NCBI RefSeq assembly: GCF_019800005.1
Contig: NZ_JABGCL010000006.1
Span: 124,001 to 188,000 of the forward strand
Direction: 5' to 3'
Length of the DNA stretch: 64,000 nucleotides
From: Geminicoccus harenae
Lineage (GTDB): Bacteria; Pseudomonadota; Alphaproteobacteria; Geminicoccales; Geminicoccaceae
Of the stretch, positions 44,739 to 53,708 are shown piece by piece. The notes under the pieces were generated by a model. The model saw only the letters and a program-made list of their open reading frames with translations, had not been told where the DNA came from and did no database searches. Numbering within the stretch: the stretch's first letter is position 1; the number at the start of each line of letters is the position of its first letter. Both the position numbers and the translations under genes were made by a program.

Positions 44739-45679
44739 TGAGCGTGCTGGTCGTGGCCGAACTCGACGGCGGCGCCGTCGCCAAGGCTTCCCTAGCGGCG
44801 ATCACCGCTGCCGGTCAGCTCGGCGGCGATGTCGACCTGCTCGTCATGGGCTCGGGCGTGGATGGCTCGGCTGCCGGCAAGGTGGCGGGCGTGCGCAAGG
44901 TGCTGGTAGCCGATGCGGCCCATCTGGCGCATCCCTCGGCCGAGGACGCGGCAGCGCTGCTCGTCCAGCTCGCCCCCGCCTATGACCATCTGGTCGCCGC
45001 CTCCACGAGCTTCGGCAAGAACGTGATGCCGCGCGCTGCGGCGTTGCTCGACATCGCCCAGGTGAGCGACGTGATCGAGGTGCTGGGGCCGGACCGGTTC
45101 AAGCGCTTCATCTATGCGGGCAATGCGCTGGCGACCGTGGTCAGCACCGACGCCAAGCGGGTCCTGACCATCCGGCCGACCGCGTTCGCACCGGCCGCCG
45201 CCGAGGGCGGCTCGGCCAGTGTCGAGCCGGTCGACCTGCCGGCACCCAGCGACCTTTCCAGCTTCGTCGGCCAGGAGGTCAGCCAGAGCGAGCGGCCGGA
45301 GCTCACCTCCGCGCGGGTCGTCGTCTCCGGCGGGCGCGGCATGGGCTCGGGCGAGAACTTCAAGCTCCTGGACGAGCTGGCGGACGTGCTGGGTGCCGCG
45401 GTCGGCGCCAGCCGCGCTGCGGTCGATGCCGGCTTCGTGCCGAACGACTTCCAGGTCGGGCAGACCGGCAAGATCGTGGCGCCCGACCTCTATGTCGCCG
45501 TCGGCATTTCCGGTGCCATCCAGCATCTGGCCGGCATGAAGGATTCCAAGGTCATCGTCGCGATCAACAAGGACGAGGAGGCGCCGATGTTCCAGGTGGC
45601 CGACTACGGCTTGGTGGGCGACCTGTTCAAGCTGATCCCCGAGCTCACCCAAGAACTGAAGCGAGCCAAATCATCCTGA
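44738..45679 (+). CDS. etfA: Electron transfer flavoprotein alpha subunit
   Basis: FAD-binding subunit of ETF, 313 residues. The C-terminal FAD domain is clear: [60 protein letters not shown] and [20 protein letters not shown]. It is translationally coupled to etfB. The hbd gene follows after 29 bp, giving an etfBA-hbd unit as in other alphaproteobacteria. Confidence 0.97.
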   Translation: MSVLVVAELDGGAVAKASLAAITAAGQLGGDVDLLVMGSGVDGSAAGKVAGVRKVLVADAAHLAHPSAEDAAALLVQLAPAYDHLVAASTSFGKNVMPRAAALLDIAQVSDVIEVLGPDRFKRFIYAGNALATVVSTDAKRVLTIRPTAFAPAAAEGGSASVEPVDLPAPSDLSSFVGQEVSQSERPELTSARVVVSGGRGMGSGENFKLLDELADVLGAAVGASRAAVDAGFVPNDFQVGQTGKIVAPDLYVAVGISGAIQHLAGMKDSKVIVAINKDEEAPMFQVADYGLVGDLFKLIPELTQELKRAKSS

Positions 45680-45708
45680 CCTCCCGACGCAACCGGAGCC
45701 TCCAGCCG

Positions 45709-46614
45709 ATGACCGAGCCCGCGCAGCTCCCCCCGCTCCCGGAGATCGCCACGATCGGGGTGATCGGCGCCGGTCAGATGGGCAGCGGCATCGCTCAGGT
45801 AGCAGCACTCGCCGGCTACCGGGTGAAGCTGGTCGACATCAATCCCGAGCAGCTTGCGGCCGCGATGAGCAAGATCGCGGTCGGCCTCGACCGGCAGATC
45901 AGGAAGGGCCTGTTGGACGAGGCGGCCAGGACGGCTGCCATGGATCGCATCACCGCGTCCGGTGCGCTGGAGGATCTCGCCGACTGCGAGCTGGTGGTGG
46001 AGGCCGCCACGGAGAACGAGCAGGTCAAGAAGGCGATCTTCCGGGACCTGCTCGTCCATCTGCGCAAGGACGCGATCATTGCGTCCAACACCAGCTCGAT
46101 CCCGATCACCCGGCTGGCAGCGGCGACCGACCGGCCGGAACGCTTCATCGGCATGCACTTCATGAACCCGGTGCCGGCCATGAAGCTGATCGAGGTGATT
46201 CGCGGGATCGCGACCGAGGAGGATACCTATCTTGCGATCCGCGAGGTGACGGAGCGGCTAGGCAAGACGCCGGTCACGGCCGAGGACTTCCCGGCCTTCA
46301 TCGTCAACCGGATCCTCCTGCCGATGATCAACGAGGCGGTCTACACGCTCTACGAGGGTGTCGGGAACGTCGAGAGCATCGACACGGCGATGCGCCTGGG
46401 CGCCAACCACCCGATGGGCCCGCTGGAGCTCGCGGACTTCATCGGCCTCGATACCTGCCTGGCGGTCATGCAGGTCCTCTACGAGGGGCTGGCCGACAGC
46501 AAGTACCGGCCTTGCCCGCTGCTCGTGAAATATGTCGAGGCCGGCTGGCTCGGCCGCAAGGTCAAGCGCGGCTTCTACGACTATCGCGGCGAGCAGCCTG
46601 TCCCGACCCGTTGA
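45709..46614 (+). CDS. hbd: 3-hydroxybutyryl-CoA dehydrogenase
   Basis: NAD(P)-dependent 3-hydroxyacyl-CoA dehydrogenase of 301 residues, acting in acetoacetyl-CoA/butyrate or polyhydroxybutyrate metabolism. The Rossmann motif is GVIGAGQMGSGIAQVAA. The catalytic His is in HFMNPVPAMKLIEVI, paired with Glu of VNRILLPMINEAVYTLYEG. The NTSSIPIT substrate loop and the GANHPMGPLELADFIGLD domain-2 motif are intact. It lies 29 bp after etfA and is probably co-transcribed. Confidence 0.94.
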   Translation: MTEPAQLPPLPEIATIGVIGAGQMGSGIAQVAALAGYRVKLVDINPEQLAAAMSKIAVGLDRQIRKGLLDEAARTAAMDRITASGALEDLADCELVVEAATENEQVKKAIFRDLLVHLRKDAIIASNTSSIPITRLAAATDRPERFIGMHFMNPVPAMKLIEVIRGIATEEDTYLAIREVTERLGKTPVTAEDFPAFIVNRILLPMINEAVYTLYEGVGNVESIDTAMRLGANHPMGPLELADFIGLDTCLAVMQVLYEGLADSKYRPCPLLVKYVEAGWLGRKVKRGFYDYRGEQPVPTR

Positions 46615-46690
46615 CGCGTCCGGCGTCGGCGTGGCGGAATGTCCTGCCCCGGCCGGCTGCCGTGAGGCTCTGGTGAGGAAGGAAGGCGCG

Positions 46691-47467
46691 GTGGCAACAC
46701 GGAACGGGCTGTTCTGGGCGTTCCTCGGGCTCCTTTGCCTGCCGGCGACGGCACAGGCGGTAGAGCTCGCCTCGCATCGCGCTGCCTACCGGCTGAGCCT
46801 GGCCGAGGGCGGGGACGGCGCGGTGACCTCCGTCCGCGGCGGTCTGGTCATGGAATGGAAAAAGGCCTGCGACGGCTGGACGAGCAGCCAGCGTCTGGCC
46901 TTCCAGGCCGGGCAGGCCGAGGGGCCGCCCTTCTCCTATGACGTCCGCTTCTCCTCCTGGGAGTCGGACACGGACGACCGGCTGCATTTCTCCATGCGCT
47001 CCTTCGACAATGGCAAGCCGGCCGAGGAGTTCAGGGGCGAGGCATCCCTGCCGGAGAGCGGCGGCGACGGGCGCGCAGAATTCTCCGTCCCGCCGGGCAA
47101 GTCGGTAGCCCTGCCCGCCGGCACCCTGTTCCCGACCAGGCACATCAAGGCGCTGATCGCGGCCGCGGAGCGGGGCGAGAGCTTCGTGTCCGTGCCGGTG
47201 TTCGATGGCAGCGGCCTGGATGCGCTCAGCAACGTCAGCGCGGTGATCGGCCGGAACTGGCCGGGCGAGGCCGGACGGCCCGCCGCCTGGACCATGAACC
47301 TCGCCTATCACAAGTTCACCGACTACTCCGAGGAGCCGGAGTTCCAGCTGAGCTTCCGCCTGCGCGCGGATGGCGTCACCGACGACATCACGCTGGATTA
47401 CGGCCAGTTCGTGTTGCATGGCACGCTGGACGAGCTGGAGCAGCTCCCGGCCCCCACCTGCGACTGA
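46691..47467 (+). CDS. EipB family cell-envelope integrity protein (DUF1849)
   Basis: A 258-residue periplasmic protein resembling Brucella EipB, a beta-spiral protein needed for envelope integrity. It has a signal peptide ending ATAQA (cleavage near residue 23), the N-terminal motif ASHRAAYRLSL, and two cysteines, C60 and C257, placed as in the structural disulfide of EipB. ELASHRAxY and the KFTDYSEEPEFQLSF region are characteristic. I start it at GTG 46691, behind AGGAAGG. Another GTG six codons upstream is possible. Confidence 0.88.
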   Translation: MATRNGLFWAFLGLLCLPATAQAVELASHRAAYRLSLAEGGDGAVTSVRGGLVMEWKKACDGWTSSQRLAFQAGQAEGPPFSYDVRFSSWESDTDDRLHFSMRSFDNGKPAEEFRGEASLPESGGDGRAEFSVPPGKSVALPAGTLFPTRHIKALIAAAERGESFVSVPVFDGSGLDALSNVSAVIGRNWPGEAGRPAAWTMNLAYHKFTDYSEEPEFQLSFRLRADGVTDDITLDYGQFVLHGTLDELEQLPAPTCD

Positions 47468-47473
47468 CGCCGA

Positions 47474-47501
47474 CGGCCCCGTCGCCGGAACGACGGGGCC
47501 G
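47474..47501. terminator. 11-bp perfect stem between convergent genes
   Basis: CGGCCCCGTCG (47474-47484) and CGACGGGGCCG (47491-47501) pair across CCGGAA, in the 46-bp gap between eipB and the O-antigen ligase-type gene. The stability and position fit a bidirectional terminator. Confidence 0.65.
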
Positions 47502-47513
47502 CCAGGACCAAGG

Positions 47514-48950
47514 TCAGGAGGGGACGGCTTCCAGTTCCTCGCGCACGCTCGGGCGGCCGGTCACGGCCTGACGAGCCCGGCTCGACCTGCGGCGTGCGGA
47601 GGGTGCTGCCTGGGCGCAGCCGATCGCCAGGATCGCCGTATAGAACATCGCGATCGCCGGCATCTGGATCGAGAAGTCGACCAGGGCATGCAGCCCGACC
47701 AGCAGGGTCGCACCCACGGCCGCCAGAGTGAACACCCGGTCGCGCCGCCGCCGGAACAGGCCGCGCAGGCAGGCCCCGAACAGGATGGCCATCGCACCGT
47801 AGAGCAGGATGGTGGCCGGGATCCCGATCTCCAGGAGATGCTCGACGTAAGTGTTGTGCGCGAGGTCGTAGATCAGGTGGAAGCGCTCGTCATTGTGCGC
47901 CTGGAACACCGCCTGGAACGAGCCCAGGCCATGGCCGAGCCAGGGGCGGTCCGCGATCAGGCCGAACGAGATGATCCAGGCGGCGAGCCGGCCGGCACCC
48001 CCCTGGTCGAACTGCATGTCGAGCTGCTCCAGCCGGGCCAGCACGCCCTCGCCGCTGGCTGCGACGATCCACACACCCGCTGCCGCCACGACCAGAACCG
48101 CGGTGGCGATCATGCTGGCGCGCGGCCGGGTGGCGACCAGCGCGATGATCACCATCATGGGCAGCGCCAGCGCGGCGCTCAGGAAGCCGCCGCGCGAGTG
48201 GCTGAGGATCGAGGCAGTGGCGACGACGAAGAAGGCGCCGAGCTTGATCAGCAGCGCCGGCCGGACGTTCTGGAAGGTGTCCACCAGATAGGCGCGCAGG
48301 CTGGAGCCGGGTGATTCCTCGAGATCCTGGATGATGTGGGCGAGGATCAGGACGAGGCCGAGATTGGCGAAGGTCGCCCAGGAGTTGCGGTTGACGAAGG
48401 TCGAGGTGACGTCGCCGACATAGGCCACCGGCCCGAACCCGGCCACGGTCTCGAACTCCAGGCCCCACGCGATCAGGCCATAGACGGCATAGAGAGTGAT
48501 CACCGCCATCATCACGTGGTGGAGCAGGACGGCGAGCCGGCGGTCGGTGGCCGCCACCAGCACCGCGATGAACAGCCCCACATAGCCGGTGAAGCGGACG
48601 AGCTGGAATATGCCGGCGTCGGGGTCGATGGAGATGGACCCGACGCCGGTGCCGTCGGGGGCATAGGACCAGCCGGGATGGGCGAAGGGGGTGCCGATCT
48701 GTGGCAGCACCTGCACGATGCACCAGCCGATCACGACCAGGACCAGGAGGCCGGCCAGCAGGACCGGTGCGGTAAATGGTCGCCGCTCGGGCAGTGCCGG
48801 CAGCAGCACCGCCAGTGCCGCGGTCGCCAGGCCCAGCACCGTCAAGGTGAGGGCCGCCAGGGGGATGACGCTGCCGAGGGGCCAGGGGGCGATCGCCAAC
48901 AGCAGGGAAAGCCAGACTGTGAGGGCTGCACGCAGATGCCACGCGGACAT
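47514..48950 (-). CDS. O-antigen ligase / Wzy_C family polymerase-type membrane protein
   Basis: A 478-residue protein with about twelve helices. The conserved Wzy_C/WaaL region reads SILSHSRGGFLSAALALP, followed by a periplasmic loop with the His-containing motif PWLGHGLGSFQ...LAHNTYVEHLLEIGIPA, which houses the essential Arg and His residues in this family. It should act on undecaprenyl-linked glycan in the periplasm, as ligase or polymerase. ATG 48950 has AAGGAA upstream. It diverges from three small exported proteins, so those may belong to the same surface-polysaccharide pathway (inference). Confidence 0.85.
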   Translation of the reverse strand: MSAWHLRAALTVWLSLLLAIAPWPLGSVIPLAALTLTVLGLATAALAVLLPALPERRPFTAPVLLAGLLVLVVIGWCIVQVLPQIGTPFAHPGWSYAPDGTGVGSISIDPDAGIFQLVRFTGYVGLFIAVLVAATDRRLAVLLHHVMMAVITLYAVYGLIAWGLEFETVAGFGPVAYVGDVTSTFVNRNSWATFANLGLVLILAHIIQDLEESPGSSLRAYLVDTFQNVRPALLIKLGAFFVVATASILSHSRGGFLSAALALPMMVIIALVATRPRASMIATAVLVVAAAGVWIVAASGEGVLARLEQLDMQFDQGGAGRLAAWIISFGLIADRPWLGHGLGSFQAVFQAHNDERFHLIYDLAHNTYVEHLLEIGIPATILLYGAMAILFGACLRGLFRRRRDRVFTLAAVGATLLVGLHALVDFSIQMPAIAMFYTAILAIGCAQAAPSARRRSSRARQAVTGRPSVREELEAVPS

Positions 48951-49048
48951 GGGGTTCCTTGCCGTATTCTTGCCACGTACCGGTTTGAGACCTGAAATTC
49001 ACCCCAGACAACAAAAGAATGTGCGTCAAAAGCGAACATGATGCACCC

Positions 49049-49076
49049 TTGTTCAGAGGGACGAAATCCGTATCAT
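49049..49076 (+). promoter_or_regulatory. Candidate sigma-70-type promoter for the exported-protein cassette
   Basis: TTGTTC (49049-49054) and TATCAT (49071-49076) are separated by 16 bp and lie 28 bp before the ATG at 49104, within an A+T-enriched divergent region. The match is moderate. Confidence 0.4.
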
Positions 49077-49103
49077 CGGAAGGAGAGAAATGGAGGTACG
49101 TCC

Positions 49104-49613
49104 ATGCGACGGGTACTGCTTTCGGCATGCGCTGGCCTTGCGCTTGTGGCCGGTATTGGTTTTGCGGGCGCGGCTTCGGCCCAGGAACAGGTCGTGCCGC
49201 GCACCGAGGTGATGACGGTCTTCGGTGAGGCCACCGACGTCACCGTGGTTCGCGCCACGCTGTTCGAGCTTTATGGCGCCTGGCCGCAGGGCTTCGAGCC
49301 GCGGGCGACGCGGCCGGTGCCGGCTGGCTGGAGCGCGGATCTGCCGGTCACGCTGCGCGGTGAGGGCTACTACAACGCGAAGCTCTACTGGAAGTTCAAC
49401 AGCGACTCCGGGCTGTTCGAGCCGAAGGCGCGTATCGCGTTCTATCGCTCGCTCTCGCCCGAGGACGTGATCGCCAACGGCGATTTCCGCCTCGGCCTGG
49501 CTTCGCCTGGCGGTGAGCCCTTCCAGGATGCGAGCGGCAATCCGATCATCAATCCCGTGACCCTCACGCCGGTTGAAACGGTCAGCCCGACCGCCACCGG
49601 CTTCGGTGCGTGA
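49104..49613 (+). CDS. Small exported protein of unknown function (cassette gene 1)
   Basis: A 169-residue protein with a clear signal peptide (LLSACAGLALVAGIGFAGAA, cleavage after ASA/QEQ). The mature chain of about 140 residues is rich in aromatic residues in the middle (GEGYYNAKLYWKFNSDSGLF) and ends in Thr/Pro-rich sequence. No family is recognised. GGAGG lies 7 bp before ATG 49104. It starts a run of three genes (49104-50768) that diverges from the O-antigen ligase-type gene. Confidence 0.72.
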   Translation: MRRVLLSACAGLALVAGIGFAGAASAQEQVVPRTEVMTVFGEATDVTVVRATLFELYGAWPQGFEPRATRPVPAGWSADLPVTLRGEGYYNAKLYWKFNSDSGLFEPKARIAFYRSLSPEDVIANGDFRLGLASPGGEPFQDASGNPIINPVTLTPVETVSPTATGFGA

Positions 49614-49635
49614 ACCTGATCAGGATTGTTGGCTG

Positions 49636-50346
49636 ATGCGCGCTTCGTCCGTGGGGAGGCTCTTTCCGTGGGCGGGGCGCGCCGCCGTCTGCTTACTGCT
49701 GGCGGCGGGCCTCTACTTCGCCGCCGGTCAGTTCGCGGCGACCATCGAGCGCGTGGGTGCACCCTCGGCGGTGGCCATGCTCGCTGCCTCCGACTCCGTT
49801 GCGCCACAGGCAGTGCGCCGTGCCGAGGACGTATGCTCTGTCGGCCTGGAGCAGGCGAGGACAGCGGATGCGCTGCGCTACTGCGGCATGATCGGCCTGG
49901 TCGAGCTCCCGGGTGCGACACCATCGGAGCAGGCTGATCGGTATCGTCAATCAGCCGAGTTCTTGAAGGCGTCGCTCGACCGGTCACCGTTCAACGGCGC
50001 CACCTGGCTCTATCTCGCCGTGGCCATGCAGGCGATGGGTGATCGGGCGAATGCCGCGGAAGCGTTCGACACTTCCTACGAGGTAGATGCGATCGCCGCG
50101 GGCATGGCCGGAATGCGCGTGAGCATCGGGCTCGGCATGCTGGACGCGCTGAAGCCGATCACGCTGTGGAGCCTCGACGCAGAGATCCAGTCGCTCGGCC
50201 GGCGCAACATCCGCTACCTGCACGGCCTCGCACGCACGCCTGGTCAGTTGCAATATGTGGCTACCACCTTGATGGTGGACCCACAGCTGTTCGCCCGCTT
50301 CATGCGCGAGGTGAACGCACCACCTCCCGGGGTTGCTCGTCGATGA
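49636..50346 (+). CDS. Membrane-anchored protein with TPR-like helices (cassette gene 2)
   Basis: A 236-residue protein with one N-terminal helix (AAVCLLLAAGLYFAAGQFAA) and a periplasmic helical domain. The stretch SAEFLKASLDRSPFNGATWL to LAVAMQAMGDRANAAEAFDT has the spacing of tetratricopeptide repeats. Two Cys (CSVGLEQ..., YCGMIG) could pair. It overlaps the next gene by ATGA and follows gene 1 after 22 bp. TPR-like anchors often act as scaffolds in polysaccharide export, which would suit its neighbour. Confidence 0.7.
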   Translation: MRASSVGRLFPWAGRAAVCLLLAAGLYFAAGQFAATIERVGAPSAVAMLAASDSVAPQAVRRAEDVCSVGLEQARTADALRYCGMIGLVELPGATPSEQADRYRQSAEFLKASLDRSPFNGATWLYLAVAMQAMGDRANAAEAFDTSYEVDAIAAGMAGMRVSIGLGMLDALKPITLWSLDAEIQSLGRRNIRYLHGLARTPGQLQYVATTLMVDPQLFARFMREVNAPPPGVARR

Positions 50347-50768
50347 AGTTCATGCTCGGCGTTGTCGCCGCCTTGGCCCTGGCGCCGATCCTTCCTTCCC
50401 AGGCAGCGCAGTACAGCACGGTCACCGCAGCGGATATCGAATCGCTGCTGAATGGGCCGGACCAGGACAAGTCGGTCGCGACCTTCTACATCGCCGGCGT
50501 GATGGATGCGCTGTCCCTGCAGAACTCGATGCTCGAGGAGCAGGGCATGCCGCTCTTCTGCCCGCCTGAGCAGGAGGACCTGCGTGCCGTGACGCTCGGG
50601 CCGAAGCTCGCAGAGCATATCGGCGAACTGCGCAAGCGCGCCCGGTCCAAGGACTCGCTGGGGAGCATCACCGCCGGCACCATCCTGACCGTCATGCTGT
50701 CGGGCGAGTACCCCTGCGAGATCGACCCGCAGGGGGGCACGCTGGTGCCGCCTACCACGGCACCCTGA
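50343..50768 (+). CDS. Small exported protein, possibly Rap1a/Tai-like (cassette gene 3)
   Basis: A 141-residue protein with a signal peptide (GVVAALALAPILPSQAAQ). The mature domain has KSVATFYIAGVMDALSLQ and two Cys (FCPP, PCEID), a pattern that recalls the helical Rap1a/Tai fold found in type VI immunity proteins and in many periplasmic unknowns. The resemblance is weak. It overlaps gene 2 by 4 bp and ends 11 bp from the convergent dhaK. Confidence 0.65.
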   Translation: MKFMLGVVAALALAPILPSQAAQYSTVTAADIESLLNGPDQDKSVATFYIAGVMDALSLQNSMLEEQGMPLFCPPEQEDLRAVTLGPKLAEHIGELRKRARSKDSLGSITAGTILTVMLSGEYPCEIDPQGGTLVPPTTAP

Positions 50769-50779
50769 CGCGTCGGCGG

Positions 50780-51772
50780 TTAGCGCCCCCAGCGCAATGC
50801 GGGGGTGTGCACCGGCGCATCCCATAGCCCGGTCAGCCGGTCATCGAGGGCGGTGACCGTCAGCGAGCAGCCGGCCATTTCCAGCGAGGTCGTGTAGTTG
50901 CCGACCAGGGAACGCGCGACCTTCACCCCCTTGGCGTCGAGCTGCCGGCTGGCCTGCTCGAACATCAAATAGAGCTCCATCAGCGGCGTGCCGCCGAAGC
51001 CGTTGACGTGGAGCAGCACGGGCTGGCCGGGCTTCGGCGCCAGGTCCTGCAGGATCGCGGTCACCATCTCCTCGGCGATCGCGTCGGCGCGGGCCAGCTT
51101 CTCCCGCCGGCGACCCGGCTCGCCATGGATGCCGACCCCCATCTCCATCTCGTCCTCGCCGAGCGTGAAGGTCGGCGAGCCGGCGGCCGGCACGATGCAG
51201 GAACTGAACGCCACGCCCATCGAGGCGGTGCGCGCGGCGACATCGTCGCCCAGTGCCTTGAGGGCGGCCAGGTCGGCGCCGGTCTCGGCCGCGGCACCGG
51301 TGATCCGCTCGACGATCATGGTGCCCGCGACGCCGCGCCTTCCGACGGTGAAGCTCGAGTTCTCGACCGCCACGTCGTCGGCCACCAGCACGGTGGCGCT
51401 CTCGCCCTCCAGCATCTCGGCAGCCATCTCGAAGTTCATGACGTCGCCGGAATAGTTCTTCACGATCCAGAGCCAGCCGGCGCCACCGTCGACCGCCGCC
51501 GCCGCGGCCACCATCTGGTCGGGCGTGGGCGAGGTGAAGACGTGGCCGGGGCAGGCGGCATCCAGCATGCCGTGGCCGACGAAGCCGGCATGGAGCGGCT
51601 CGTGGCCGGACCCGCCGCCCGAGAGCAGCGCCACCTTGCCCGGCCGCGGCGCATCCTTGCGCCGCACGAAGGTCGGGTCGAACGCGACCTCGACCAGATC
51701 GCCGTGGGCCAGGGCGAAGCCGCGCAGGCTCTCGCTCAAGATGTCGTCGACGTCGTTGATGAACTTCTTCAT
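50780..51772 (-). CDS. dhaK: Dihydroxyacetone kinase subunit DhaK
   Basis: A 330-residue substrate-binding subunit that holds dihydroxyacetone or a related ketose covalently on a histidine. It shows the N-terminal [20 protein letters not shown], the conserved [20 protein letters not shown] and [17 protein letters not shown]. The ATP-binding DhaL partner and DhaM are absent: the next gene downstream is convergent, and upstream is an ABC protein. The start overlaps that ABC gene's stop (ATGA) behind GGAGGAAA. The substrate may therefore not be dihydroxyacetone, and the kinase activity needs a DhaL from elsewhere. Confidence 0.92.
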   Translation of the reverse strand: MKKFINDVDDILSESLRGFALAHGDLVEVAFDPTFVRRKDAPRPGKVALLSGGGSGHEPLHAGFVGHGMLDAACPGHVFTSPTPDQMVAAAAAVDGGAGWLWIVKNYSGDVMNFEMAAEMLEGESATVLVADDVAVENSSFTVGRRGVAGTMIVERITGAAAETGADLAALKALGDDVAARTASMGVAFSSCIVPAAGSPTFTLGEDEMEMGVGIHGEPGRRREKLARADAIAEEMVTAILQDLAPKPGQPVLLHVNGFGGTPLMELYLMFEQASRQLDAKGVKVARSLVGNYTTSLEMAGCSLTVTALDDRLTGLWDAPVHTPALRWGR

Positions 51773-53610
51773 GCGTTTCCTCCCTCGGATGGTTCGAGCG
51801 GCTGCCGGGTGACCGTGCCGGCCTCCTTGTCGATCACCAGCCGGCCACGATGGAAGCCCGTCACCGAGGGCCGGTGCGCGATCGACACGATGGTCGCCTC
51901 GGGCAGGCGCTCGACCACCATGCGGTACATGGCCTCCTCGGTGGCCTCATCCAGCGCCGAGGTGGCCTCGTCGAGGAACAGCCAGTCGGGCCGGAGCAGG
52001 AGGGCGCGGGCGAAGGCCAGGCGCTGCTGCTCGCCAGGGGACAGGCTCATTGCCCAGTTGGCGACATCGTCCAGCCGGGTGACCAGATGCCCCAGGCGGC
52101 AGGCGGTCAGCGCCGCGCGCAGGGCCTCGTCATCCTCGGCGCCGGGCGTGCGGGGATAGAGCAGCGCCTCGCGCAGCGTGCCGATCGGCATGTAGGGCTT
52201 CTGCGGGACGAACAGCACATGGCTGTCTGCCGGGGTGCGGACGCTGCCGGAGCCGAACGGCCACAGCCCGGCCAGCACCCGGAACAGGGTGGTCTTGCCG
52301 CTGCCGGACGGGCCTTGGAGCACCAGCCGGTCGCCGGGCTCGATCGTCAAGTCGACGTCGCGCAGGAGCGGCGTGCCGTTGGGCAGGTGGACGTTCACCT
52401 GCCGGATCGTCAGCTCCCTGCCCGGGTGCGGTGCCACCTCGATCCCGGGTTCCTCGCGCTGCTGGCGGCGGGCCTCGATCATCGCGTCGCTGAACGTGGT
52501 CAGCCGGTCGACCACCGCCTTCCAGTCCGCCAGGACCGTGAAGTTGTCGACGAACCAGGACAGGCTGCTCTGGACCTGGGCGAACGCGCCCGCGGTCTGG
52601 GTGAGCGCGCCGAACGGGATCTGGCCCGAGAAGTAGCGTGGCGCCTGCATGACCACCGGGAAGATGCTGGCGACCTGGCTGTAGAAGACGGTCAGCCAGG
52701 TCAGCCGCTTGTAGTAGGTCATGTACTGCCAGTAGGTGTCGTAGATCCTGCCGAACGCCTGCTGGAGCCGGCTGCGCTCCTGCATCTCGCCACCATACAA
52801 GGCAATGCTCTCGGCGTTCTCGCGGGTGCGCACCATGCGGTAGCGGAAGTCCGCGTTGTAGCGCTCCAGCTCGAAATTGACCCTGACCAGGGGGCGGCCG
52901 ATCCGGTAGGTGAGCCAGGAACCCAGCACGGCATAGACGATGGCCGTCCAGAACATGTAGGCCGGCACCTCGATGCCGCCCATCACCGGCAGGGTGATGG
53001 AGCCGGACAGGTTCCAGAGCACGACCGTGAAGGTGATCAGCGTCGCCACCTCCATGATCAGGCCTAACCCAAGGCTGAGCGTGGTCCGGGTGAAGGATTC
53101 CACGTCCTGCTCGATCCGCTGCTCCGGGTTGTCCGTTCCGGTATGGGCCAGCTCCATCCGGTAGTAGGTGCGGTCGCGCAGCCAGTCGCTGAAATAGACA
53201 TCGGTCAGCCAGCGCCGCCAGCGAATGGTCAGGAACAGGGTGAGCCAGTAGCGATAGACCGCGATCACCAGATAGACGACAACTAGGCCAACCCAGGAGA
53301 AGAACAGGGCCTCGAAGCTGTCGAAGGACAGCAGCAGCCGCCAGAAGGTCGCCGCGTCCTTCTCCTGCAGGGCCGTGTAGAAGTCACGGTTCCAGCTGTT
53401 GAGGTTCTTGCTCATCCAGACGAGGAAGAACCCCATGGCGATGATCACGCCCAGCAGGCCCAGGGCCAGGAACCGTTCCTCGGACTTGAGGAAGTAGGGC
53501 TTGGCCAGCGCCCAGACCTTGCCCAGGACATGGCCGGTATCGGCGATCTTCCTGGTCAGGTCGCGGCCGCGCCCCGTCTTCGCAGTCTTGCCCTCGGCCG
53601 TACCGATCAA
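51769..53610 (-). CDS. SbmA/BacA-like ABC transporter with fused ATPase (YddA-type)
   Basis: A 613-residue half-transporter. An N-terminal SbmA/BacA-type membrane domain of about six helices covers roughly residues 45-340 ([39 protein letters not shown]). An ATPase follows with Walker [10 protein letters not shown] near residue 433, signature [16 protein letters not shown] and Walker [13 protein letters not shown]. SbmA relatives move peptides, cobalamin-like compounds or very-long-chain acyl substrates. The start appears to be TTG 53610, as no ATG is in frame. It lies between the aldolase gene and dhaK in one operon. Confidence 0.9.
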   Translation of the reverse strand: MIGTAEGKTAKTGRGRDLTRKIADTGHVLGKVWALAKPYFLKSEERFLALGLLGVIIAMGFFLVWMSKNLNSWNRDFYTALQEKDAATFWRLLLSFDSFEALFFSWVGLVVVYLVIAVYRYWLTLFLTIRWRRWLTDVYFSDWLRDRTYYRMELAHTGTDNPEQRIEQDVESFTRTTLSLGLGLIMEVATLITFTVVLWNLSGSITLPVMGGIEVPAYMFWTAIVYAVLGSWLTYRIGRPLVRVNFELERYNADFRYRMVRTRENAESIALYGGEMQERSRLQQAFGRIYDTYWQYMTYYKRLTWLTVFYSQVASIFPVVMQAPRYFSGQIPFGALTQTAGAFAQVQSSLSWFVDNFTVLADWKAVVDRLTTFSDAMIEARRQQREEPGIEVAPHPGRELTIRQVNVHLPNGTPLLRDVDLTIEPGDRLVLQGPSGSGKTTLFRVLAGLWPFGSGSVRTPADSHVLFVPQKPYMPIGTLREALLYPRTPGAEDDEALRAALTACRLGHLVTRLDDVANWAMSLSPGEQQRLAFARALLLRPDWLFLDEATSALDEATEEAMYRMVVERLPEATIVSIAHRPSVTGFHRGRLVIDKEAGTVTRQPLEPSEGGNA

Positions 53611-53708
53611 TGCGGGTCTCCATGGTCCTGGCGTGGCGCCGGATCATAGGAACAGGGGTTTGGCGCGAAAGCCACACCCATGCAATTCCCCGCGAGCGGC
53701 GCGTGAGA

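Noticed and set aside
50343..50768. Type VI secretion immunity protein
   Set aside because: The Rap1a/Tai resemblance is weak and there are no type VI or effector genes nearby.
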